Shown here: positions 25,365 to 32,615 of the stretch, piece by piece
Layout of the letters: every line of letters begins with the position of its first letter
Numbering within the stretch: the stretch's first letter is position 1
Assembly (NCBI RefSeq): GCF_001425045.1
Contig: NZ_LMDJ01000031.1
Coordinates: 529,232-593,231 of the forward strand
DNA from: Massilia sp. Root351
GTDB lineage: Bacteria; Pseudomonadota; Gammaproteobacteria; Burkholderiales; Burkholderiaceae_D
Length of the DNA stretch: 64,000 nt
Reading direction: 5' to 3'
Program-made: the position numbers and the translations under genes
Notes under the pieces: generated by a model
What the model was told of the DNA's origin: nothing
The model's input: the letters and a program-made list of their open reading frames with translations, nothing else
The model's database searches: none

Positions 25365-25714
25365 AACCGGTATTGGCAAGCTTCCTGGCCGCCGTGCTGC
25401 TCAACGCTGCCGCGCTGGCCGGCTACCACCACTGGCTGGTCAAGCCCATCCCGGTGGTCGGCGTGGTCGACGCCTGGCAGGTGTACCGGGAGGAGCAGAC
25501 GCGCTACTTACGGGCCATTTCGTCCAGCACCGACGCGCCGGCGCGCGACAAGGCGCAGGCCGCCGCCAACCAGTTTGTTGCCGCCTATCCGGCGCGCCTG
25601 GCCGAACTGCAGCGCGACTGCGCCTGCCTGGTGGTGGACCGTTCTGCCGTCGCGGCGTTGCCGGCCGGCGTGGCTGACCTGACGCCGCTCCTGCGCCAGC
25701 GGGTGCGGCCATGA
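25361..25714 (+). CDS. trbI: type-F transfer protein TrbI
   Basis: A 117-residue inner-membrane protein with an N-terminal membrane segment (LASFLAAVLLNAAALAGY) and a short periplasmic domain beginning VVGVVDAWQVYREEQ. This matches the F-type TrbI family, which affects pilus extension and retraction. It has ATGA overlaps on both sides. Confidence 0.8.
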   Translation: MKPVLASFLAAVLLNAAALAGYHHWLVKPIPVVGVVDAWQVYREEQTRYLRAISSSTDAPARDKAQAAANQFVAAYPARLAELQRDCACLVVDRSAVAALPAGVADLTPLLRQRVRP

Positions 25715-26244
25715 AGGCGTGCCTGACGCGGCACCTGCGCCGGATGCGCGCCGACTGGCCGTGCTACGCGCTGTTGGCGGCGGTGTGGCTGCTGGCCTGC
25801 GTGCGGGTGCTGGTCGATCCCGTCCCGCGCCTGCCCATCCTGTTCAACGTCACGCCCAGCCTGCCTTACCTGGTGGCCGTGGTGGACTACCGCGCGCGCG
25901 GCGTGGCTAGGGGCGACTACGTGATCTTCTCGTTCCGGGGCGAGGCCGTGCGCCACGTGCCGGGCCTGCGCGGGCAGCCTTTCTTCAAGCGCGTCGCCGG
26001 CGTGGCCGGGGACCGCATCGAGGTGCGCGGGCGCGCGGTACTGATCAACGGCGTCGACGCCGGGCTGGCCAAGCGCTACGCCGTGGTGTCGCGCCTGGCG
26101 CTCGAACCCATCGCCGCGACGGTGATCCCGGCCGGCTACCTGTACATGCAGGGCGTGGATGCCGACAGCTTTGATTCGCGCTACCGCCTGTGCGGGCTGG
26201 TGGCCGAGCGCGATGTGCTGGCCGTGGTGCGGCCGCTGTTTTGA
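25711..26244 (+). CDS. S26 signal peptidase-like transfer protein (TrhF/TraF of RP4 type)
   Basis: A 177-residue S26-family protein with an N-terminal membrane anchor. The usual catalytic serine position reads NVTPSLPYLV, and KRVAGVAGDRIEVRG has the catalytic lysine region (FFKRVAG). Late YMQGVDADSFDSRY matches the G-D-N-x-x-S-x-D-S-R motif. It probably matures the pilin. This is not the thioredoxin-like F-plasmid TraF, which lies at 30332. Confidence 0.87.
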   Translation: MKACLTRHLRRMRADWPCYALLAAVWLLACVRVLVDPVPRLPILFNVTPSLPYLVAVVDYRARGVARGDYVIFSFRGEAVRHVPGLRGQPFFKRVAGVAGDRIEVRGRAVLINGVDAGLAKRYAVVSRLALEPIAATVIPAGYLYMQGVDADSFDSRYRLCGLVAERDVLAVVRPLF

Positions 26245-26254
26245 GGAGTGCGCG

Positions 26255-26935
26255 ATGAGCATGCGACAGATGCGATGGCAGCTGCCGGCGGGACTGGCAG
26301 CTTGGGCGGCTGTGGCGGCAGTGGCGACCCCGGTCGCGCAGGCCGGTTCGCTGGGTGTGATCGGCCCGGTCTACCGCATCGCGGAGGAAGACCTGCTGGC
26401 CATGATCGAGCGCCGCCTGCGGGAGAAGGAAGCGAGCGGCGAGCTGGCGCAACTGCGCGGCCAAGCCGTCGAACGTGCCCGGCAGGGCGTGCTGCGCCCC
26501 GCGCCGCTGGGTTTGCCGGTGGCGCGCACGGCCCGCACCTACCACCACGATCCGAGCTATGTGCTGGAGCGCAACGTCGTCGACGCGTCGGGCAAGCTGC
26601 TGTTCCCGGCCGGCACCCGCGCCAATCCGCTCGACATTGTGCCGCTGACGCGCCGCCTGCTGTTTTTCGACGCCCGCGACGCGCGCCAGGTGGCGCTGGC
26701 GGCCGGCCTGGTCGGCCAGTATGCCGGCGCGGTGAAACCGGTGCTGACCGGGGGCTCCTACTTGGAGCTGATGCGGCGCTGGCGCGTGCCGGTCTACTAC
26801 GACCAGCGCGGCCTGCTGGTGCGGCGCCTGGCCATCGGCCATGTGCCGGCGCTGGTGTCGCAGGAGGGCAACCGGCTGCGCATCGACGAACTGGTACCGC
26901 CCGAGACAGCGACAGCCAAGGAGGCGACGCCATGA
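26255..26935 (+). CDS. traW: conjugal transfer protein TraW
   Basis: A 226-residue exported protein with signal peptide ending PVAQA, then LGVIGPVYRIAEEDLLAMIE. This N terminus is diagnostic of TraW, a periplasmic pilus-assembly factor that works with TrbC. The start at 26255 follows GAGGAG. It overlaps traU (ATGA). Confidence 0.92.
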   Translation: MSMRQMRWQLPAGLAAWAAVAAVATPVAQAGSLGVIGPVYRIAEEDLLAMIERRLREKEASGELAQLRGQAVERARQGVLRPAPLGLPVARTARTYHHDPSYVLERNVVDASGKLLFPAGTRANPLDIVPLTRRLLFFDARDARQVALAAGLVGQYAGAVKPVLTGGSYLELMRRWRVPVYYDQRGLLVRRLAIGHVPALVSQEGNRLRIDELVPPETATAKEATP

Positions 26936-27996
26936 ATCTGCTCGCGCACTGCCTGGCCGGTTTCGCCCGTCGAACCGGTGGTGGGCGCCGCCCGTGGTCC
27001 GCCCGCGTGGCGGCCACCATCGCGCTGGCGGCGGCCTGCCACAGCCCGCCATCGCTGGCGGCCGGCATCTGCAACGGACGTTTCCCCAACCCGATCACGG
27101 ACATCTGCTGGAGCTGCCTGATGCCGATCACCCTTGGCGGCGGCACGCTGGCCGACCTGGGCGGGCAGGGCGACATCCCGAACCCGGCCAATCCCCTGTG
27201 CTCCTGCGGCGTGAACCCGACCATCGGGCTGTCGATCGGGTTCTGGGAGCCGGTGCGCCACGTGGAGGTGGTGCGGCGCCCGTTTTGCCTGGTTTCCCTC
27301 GGCGGCGTCGACCTGAACCCCGGCATCGCGGCGCCCGACGCCGGCCGCACGGTGGACGCCAGCGGTGAGCAGAACAGTTTTTACCAGGCCCACTTCTATG
27401 CCAATCCGGTGCTGTACTGGCTGCAGGTGGTGGCGGACTTTCCGTGCCTGGAGCAGGGCGGATTCGACCTGGCCTATCTGACCGAGGTCGATCCGCTGTG
27501 GAACGACGACGAGCTGACCCTGATCCTCAACCCGGAGGCGGTGCTGTTCGCCAACCCGGTGGCGCAGGCCGCCTGCGCGGCCGATTGCGTCGCCGCCACC
27601 GCCGGCTTCGGCCGTCCCGAGCTGTTCTGGTGCGCCGGTTGCCAAGGGGCGCTATATCCGCTCGACGGCCACGTGCCATACCACCTGGGTGGCGTGCGCA
27701 CCGCCGAGCTGTTGGCGCAGCGGCTGACAGCCAAGCTGCACCGCGAACTGGTGGCCTGGGGCCGCCATGGCGAGCGGGGCCTGTGCGGACCGTACTTCCT
27801 ACCGGTGATGGACAAGCGCGCCTACAAGAGCCAACTGACCTACCCGATCGCCGCCACCGCCAAGGAGGCCGGGCGCTGCTGCCAGCCGTTCGGGCGCAGC
27901 ACGGCGCTGTGGGGCGCCGCCAAGGAGTATCCCGTGCGCGGCGAGGATTTCGCGTTCATGCTGTTTAGAAAGGGGAACTGCTGTGTCGGATTCTGA
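26932..27996 (+). CDS. traU: conjugal transfer protein TraU
   Basis: A 354-residue cysteine-rich periplasmic protein required for DNA transfer. Family marks are CNGRFPNPITDICWSCLMPI after the signal peptide, CSCGVNPTIGLSIGFWEP, and late YPIAATAKEAGRCCQPFG. AAGGAGG precedes the ATG. It overlaps trbC by 14 bases. Confidence 0.95.
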   Translation: MNLLAHCLAGFARRTGGGRRPWSARVAATIALAAACHSPPSLAAGICNGRFPNPITDICWSCLMPITLGGGTLADLGGQGDIPNPANPLCSCGVNPTIGLSIGFWEPVRHVEVVRRPFCLVSLGGVDLNPGIAAPDAGRTVDASGEQNSFYQAHFYANPVLYWLQVVADFPCLEQGGFDLAYLTEVDPLWNDDELTLILNPEAVLFANPVAQAACAADCVAATAGFGRPELFWCAGCQGALYPLDGHVPYHLGGVRTAELLAQRLTAKLHRELVAWGRHGERGLCGPYFLPVMDKRAYKSQLTYPIAATAKEAGRCCQPFGRSTALWGAAKEYPVRGEDFAFMLFRKGNCCVGF

Positions 27997-28627
27997 CTGC
28001 ATCGTTTTCAATAGCGCGTGGCCCGCGCTGGGACTGCTTGCCGCGCTGTGTCTGGCCATGTCGGCCGGCCCGGTCGCCTCGGCCGAACCTGCCCCGACTG
28101 CCGCCACCCATCGCTTTGACCGGCTACCCCAGCCGCAGGCGGGTGCCGGGATCGATCTGGCGCAGGTGGCGCGCGGCTACGAGGCCGCAGGCGTGGGCAC
28201 GGTGCCCGCGAACACGGGACCGCGCCTGCTGGTGTTCATCAGCCTGTCCATGCCGGAAGGGACGCTGCGCCGCTTGGCGGCCGATGCCCCGCGCGCCGGC
28301 GCCGTGCTGGTGCTGCGCGGCCTGCACGACGGATCCATGACGAAGACTGCCGCGCGCATCCGTCAGCTGACCGGCGGCACTCAAGCGGTCGTTCAGATCG
28401 ATCCGAAGGCGTTCGCCCGCTTCGGGATCTCGCAGGTACCGGCCGTCGTGCTGGCGCGCGAGACTGCCGCAGCAAGCGGCTGCCAGGAGAACGGCTGCGC
28501 CGCGCCCGATGGCTACGTGGCAGTGGCGGGCGACGTGACGCTGGGCTATGCGCTGGACCACGTGGCGCGCAGCGCCCCGGCGTTCGCGGCAGAGGCGCGC
28601 CGGCTGCGTGCCAGGCTGGAGCCATGA
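27983..28627 (+). CDS. trbC: type-F transfer protein TrbC
   Basis: A 214-residue periplasmic protein with a thioredoxin-like fold. It starts with GTG after AGGGG, then a signal peptide ending PVASA. RLLVFISLSMPEGTLRRLA and VVQIDPKAFARFGISQVPAV are typical of the TrbC_Ftype domain. It works with TraW. The stop overlaps the traN start. Confidence 0.9.
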   Translation: MSDSDCIVFNSAWPALGLLAALCLAMSAGPVASAEPAPTAATHRFDRLPQPQAGAGIDLAQVARGYEAAGVGTVPANTGPRLLVFISLSMPEGTLRRLAADAPRAGAVLVLRGLHDGSMTKTAARIRQLTGGTQAVVQIDPKAFARFGISQVPAVVLARETAAASGCQENGCAAPDGYVAVAGDVTLGYALDHVARSAPAFAAEARRLRARLEP

Positions 28628-29940
28628 ACATGCGCCGCCTGACTGCCTGGCTGACCTTGTGCGCCCTCTTGACGGGGCAGGCGCGCCTGGCGCTCGCCCA
28701 GCAGGACGACCTGGCCGCCGCGCGCGCCGCCAATCTTGCGGCGCGCGGCGCGCTCAACGCCGCGTCGGCCGCCGCCGTGGTGCCGGGCTACACCAATACG
28801 GCGCCGCAGTCGGCGCTGTACGGCCAGGCCAACCTGGCGGGCCAAGCGCGTGCCCAGCTGGCGCAGTGCGCGCTGCATCCCGACCCGGCGGCGTGCGAGG
28901 CGGGCCGGCATGCGGTCGCGTCCGCCGCCACGCCGCGTCCAGCCTTGCCGCCCAGCGACGCTCAGGTAACCGGCGCGGCGGCCGTGGCGAGAAACCCGCT
29001 CGCCTCCGAAACGGCGCTGGCGGGCCTGTACGCGGGTTGCCCCGGACCGGGGCCGTGCCCGGCCAACACCTTCTGCCTGGGCGCGCAGTGCTTCGACACC
29101 GCCCAGGTACAAGATTCCGACTTCGCGCTGGCCATGAGCTACCTGGAGGCCGCGCGCGAGGCCGGCGTGTATCTCGATCCGGCCAGGCTGCGCGTGTTCG
29201 CCGGGGAGGACAACCGCTGCCGCGACCGGCTGCTGGCCAACTGCTGCCGCAGCAACCGCGCCGGGGCCGGGTACAGCAACGGCTCGCTGTTCGGCGTGGG
29301 CTCGCATCTGGTATTCGACGTGCTGATGAACGCGAACAACCGCAGCTTCATCACGGCCGGCATCAAGTCGATGCTGACCAGCTATGGTTTCAGCGGCACC
29401 TTCACCAGCTACGGCGTGACGGTGGCCGTGAACGGGGTGGCACTGCCGGCCGGCTCCGTGACCATTGCCGCCGGCGAGAGCATCGCGGTGGCGTTCACCC
29501 CCTGGTCGCTGGCCATTACCGTGGTGTTCGCTGTGGTGACCGCCATGATGTCCTGCAACGCCGAGGAGGGGCAACTGGCGATGAAGGAGGGCGCGCGCCT
29601 GTGCCGCAGCGTGGGCACCTGGTGCTCGCAATGCATCCGGGTCCTGGGGCGCTGCGTGCGCTGCATCGAGCGCACCACGTCCAAGTGCTGCTTCAACTCG
29701 GTGCTGGCGCGTCTCGTCAACGAACAGGGGCGGGCGCAGCTGGGCATGGGTTGGGGCGCGCCGCAGAACCCTGCCTGCGGCGGCATTTCCGTCGCGCAGC
29801 TGCAGGCACTGGATTTTTCCCGTTTTGATCTATCTGAATTCTATGCCTCGATCGCGCCGGCGCAGCCGAACGTCGAAGCGCTCAAGGGTGCGGCCGCCGC
29901 TAAGGCTCCGCAATGCTACGCGCGGGGTGGAAAATGCTGA
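28624..29940 (+). CDS. traN: mating-pair stabilisation protein TraN
   Basis: A 438-residue exported cysteine-rich protein. Typical TraN stretches are CPANTFCLGAQCFDT, CRDRLLANCCRSN, and later CSQCIRVLGRCVRCIERTTSKCCFNS followed by QLGMGWG. It would sit in the outer membrane and stabilise mating pairs by contacting the recipient. It is shorter than F TraN (about 600), so the variable recipient-binding region is probably reduced. Confidence 0.92.
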   Translation: MNMRRLTAWLTLCALLTGQARLALAQQDDLAAARAANLAARGALNAASAAAVVPGYTNTAPQSALYGQANLAGQARAQLAQCALHPDPAACEAGRHAVASAATPRPALPPSDAQVTGAAAVARNPLASETALAGLYAGCPGPGPCPANTFCLGAQCFDTAQVQDSDFALAMSYLEAAREAGVYLDPARLRVFAGEDNRCRDRLLANCCRSNRAGAGYSNGSLFGVGSHLVFDVLMNANNRSFITAGIKSMLTSYGFSGTFTSYGVTVAVNGVALPAGSVTIAAGESIAVAFTPWSLAITVVFAVVTAMMSCNAEEGQLAMKEGARLCRSVGTWCSQCIRVLGRCVRCIERTTSKCCFNSVLARLVNEQGRAQLGMGWGAPQNPACGGISVAQLQALDFSRFDLSEFYASIAPAQPNVEALKGAAAAKAPQCYARGGKC

Positions 29941-30335
29941 TGCCTCGCGATCTGGCTTGCGGCCTGGCCGCATTTGCGCTGCTGCCGGTCTGGGCGGAGG
30001 AAGGTCTGCCGCAAAGAGCCCCGGTGACGCAGTTCGCGCCGCTGCTGCGCGCCGCGCTCGACGCCCCAGGCGGGACGGCGCACGGCGTGCTCGCCGGTCT
30101 GGTGGCCGCCGCCTTCAAGCGCCAGTTCGGCACTGGCGGGGAGATCGACATCGACGTCTCGACCATCGTGCGCTACGCCCAGCCGGGTTGCGCCCGTCTG
30201 CGTGTCGACGTGTCGCAGGAAGGCGTGAAGCTGTCGGCTCAGGCGGCGCCGCAGCGGCAGCAGGTGCGCTTTGAACTGAATTACTGCAGCGACGGCCTGC
30301 CGCCACGCAGCCTGGCGACGGGGGCGGCGCGATGA
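29934..30335 (+). CDS. small periplasmic protein of the tra operon, unknown
   Basis: A 133-residue protein from the ATG at 29934, overlapping the traN stop by seven bases and the traF start by four. It has a signal peptide (CGLAAFALLPVWA) and a compact domain with GEIDIDVSTIVRYAQPGCARL and two cysteines. I do not recognise it among standard F-type genes. Tight coupling on both sides argues it is a real transfer gene. Confidence 0.7.
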   Translation: MLMPRDLACGLAAFALLPVWAEEGLPQRAPVTQFAPLLRAALDAPGGTAHGVLAGLVAAAFKRQFGTGGEIDIDVSTIVRYAQPGCARLRVDVSQEGVKLSAQAAPQRQQVRFELNYCSDGLPPRSLATGAAR

Positions 30336-31168
30336 CACGGCCGACCCTTATAGGCGTGTGCCTGGCGCTGGCCGCCTCTTGCTGCGCCGCGCAGGTGCCC
30401 GATAGTGGCGAGCTGCCCGATGGCGAACGCGCCGGCCTGCCCGATCCGCGCACTGGCTGGCACTTCCATCTCGATCCGCCCGCGCCGCCCCGCAAGGTCG
30501 TGCCGCGCTTGCCGAGCGCCGGCGACGGAGAACAGGCCGCGCTGGCCAGGTTCCGGCAACTGCAAAAGGAAGTCGAGGAGCGCCGCGCGCTGGCGGTGAT
30601 CCAGCCCACCGAGCCGAACGTGCGCCGTTACATGGAGTTGGAAGCGAAGGTGGTGCACAACGCCTCGCGGTTTGCCGACGTCGCCCAGCGCATCGCCTGG
30701 TCCCATCCCGAGCTCGATCCCGCGACGCAGGGCCGGCCGGTGAACGCCACCGCGCTCGAAGTGTTCGAGCAGGCGCGCATCCGCGAGCGCAATGCCGTGC
30801 TGGCGCAGGTGGCCAGGGAGCACGTGCTGATGTTCTTCTTCCGGGGCGATTGCGGCTACTGCCATGCGATGGCTCCGGTGCTGCGGGCTTTTTGCGACCG
30901 GCATGGCATGCGCCTGGTGCCGATCAGCGTGGACGGTGGCGCGCTGGCGGGATTCCCGCAGGCGCGCAGCGACAACGGCGCGGTGCGGGCGCTCAAGGTG
31001 CAGCAGGTGCCGGCGCTGTTCCTGGCCCAGCCGTTCTCGGGGCGCATCGAGCCGGTGGGCTTTGGTGTGCTGTCCGAAGCGCAGCTGGGCGAACGGATCG
31101 TCGCGCTGTTCGAGGGCCGGGATGGAAAGGGGACGCCGCCACCCGTGTATTGGGGCGATCAACGATAG
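30332..31168 (+). CDS. traF: conjugal transfer protein TraF (thioredoxin-like)
   Basis: A 278-residue periplasmic protein of the F-type TraF family. It has a signal peptide ending CCAAQV, a helical middle, and a thioredoxin-like C-terminal domain. Here the redox motif is intact: FRGDCGYCHAMAPVLRAF near residue 173, with cis-proline region QQVPALFL. F-plasmid TraF lacks the active cysteines, so this version may be an active oxidoreductase. Confidence 0.92.
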   Translation: MTRPTLIGVCLALAASCCAAQVPDSGELPDGERAGLPDPRTGWHFHLDPPAPPRKVVPRLPSAGDGEQAALARFRQLQKEVEERRALAVIQPTEPNVRRYMELEAKVVHNASRFADVAQRIAWSHPELDPATQGRPVNATALEVFEQARIRERNAVLAQVAREHVLMFFFRGDCGYCHAMAPVLRAFCDRHGMRLVPISVDGGALAGFPQARSDNGAVRALKVQQVPALFLAQPFSGRIEPVGFGVLSEAQLGERIVALFEGRDGKGTPPPVYWGDQR

Positions 31169-31177
31169 GAGAAAGGC

Positions 31178-32596
31178 ATGAGGAAATTTGCGAAATGGAT
31201 TTGCACCGCGGCCGTGGCCGGTGCGCTGTGCGGCGGCGCCAGTGCCGGGGATCTGAACGCGGCCATCAACACCATGTTCAACGACCTGGGGGCGATCGGC
31301 AACTACACGGCGCCGGGCGCCTTCAAGGGGCAGGTCTTCAATACCTACAGTGGCGGCAGCCTGATGCTGCGCAACCAGAACCGGACGTATCAGCTGATGG
31401 CGATGGATTTCCCGGCGGTGAAGGCCGGCTGCGGCGGCATCGACATCTATGGCGGCTCGTTTTCGCACATCTCGGCGGCCGAGTTCAAGAACATGCTGAG
31501 AAATATCACCGCCGCGCTGCCGGGCGTCGCGTTCCAGCTCGCCGTCGATTCGGTTTCGCCGCTCCTGGGCGGGGTGACGAAGTGGACCAAGAACCTGGAA
31601 AGCATGCTGACGCAGGCGAACATCAGCACCTGCAACACCGCGAAATCGCTGGTCAGTTCGGCGATGGAGGCCACCGGCGTGAGCGGAGACCGGCTCTGTG
31701 AGGACCTGGCGGTGACGCTCGGGCTGGAATCCGATTATGCGGCGGCGAAAGTGCGCTGTCAGACGGCCAAGCCGTCAGTGCTCGCCACCGCGCGCGCGTC
31801 GTCCGATTCCCAGGTCCGGAACAAGGCGCCGTTTGTTGGGAATTTGACGTGGAAGGCTTTGAAGCTTGCCGGCACCAACCTGGGCGATCAGGAGAGAGAA
31901 TTGATCATGAGTCTGGTGGGTACAGTGATCTTCTTCGAGGATGGTCGCGTACATGCACCGGTACCACCCACCATTACTTCGATCAATCGATTGCTGTATG
32001 GAAGCGCACTTGCCCCCGGGGGCAACGTCTTTCAAGAGATACTGCGCTGCAATAACTACACGGAGTGCGATGCAGTGACGGTACAGACCGATTACTCGCA
32101 TACGCCATTCACGGTCAAGGTAGAGCATCTTATGCGCTCCATCGCAAACAAGATCCTTACCCGTAGCCCGATCGAAAACAACTCGCCCGAAATTGGCTTT
32201 GTAAACCAGACCACTGAGCCGGTCTATCGCATGCTGTCAGTTTCAACCTCCGTGCCCACTGCGGACATCACGGAGGACATGATCACTCGATTTCGAGAAC
32301 TTATTGCTGCGGACTATGCGTATGTCTTCCTTGAAAAAAATCTGCGCCAAGGAATCTCGGCATTGGACAAGGATTACGTCCTAGATGCAGCGCAAGCATT
32401 GCGCGCGAAGGAACTGCGACAGCGCGCGCATGATTTGCTGGTACAAATATCCAGGGAAAAATCCCAGCTATATCAGCGAGTTGGATCGGTCAACGCGATC
32501 ACGTCCAGCTTAGAGCAAATGGAACGCCAGATGCGAACCGCGATGCCCCAGCACGTGCTGGATATGCTCGGCCGTCGCGCGGCCTACATGCAATAG
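31178..32596 (+). CDS. traH: conjugal transfer protein TraH
   Basis: A 472-residue exported pilus-assembly protein. Typical stretches are MFNDLGAIGNYTAPGAFKGQ after the signal peptide and MAMDFPAVKAGCGGIDIYGG near residue 75. The base composition changes within the gene: up to about 31.85 kb it is GC-rich like the upstream tra genes, and after it clearly more AT-rich, as is traG. The reading frame is intact. Confidence 0.93.
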   Translation: MRKFAKWICTAAVAGALCGGASAGDLNAAINTMFNDLGAIGNYTAPGAFKGQVFNTYSGGSLMLRNQNRTYQLMAMDFPAVKAGCGGIDIYGGSFSHISAAEFKNMLRNITAALPGVAFQLAVDSVSPLLGGVTKWTKNLESMLTQANISTCNTAKSLVSSAMEATGVSGDRLCEDLAVTLGLESDYAAAKVRCQTAKPSVLATARASSDSQVRNKAPFVGNLTWKALKLAGTNLGDQERELIMSLVGTVIFFEDGRVHAPVPPTITSINRLLYGSALAPGGNVFQEILRCNNYTECDAVTVQTDYSHTPFTVKVEHLMRSIANKILTRSPIENNSPEIGFVNQTTEPVYRMLSVSTSVPTADITEDMITRFRELIAADYAYVFLEKNLRQGISALDKDYVLDAAQALRAKELRQRAHDLLVQISREKSQLYQRVGSVNAITSSLEQMERQMRTAMPQHVLDMLGRRAAYMQ

Positions 32597-32615
32597 TGGT
32601 TCTTGGAGACATGCG

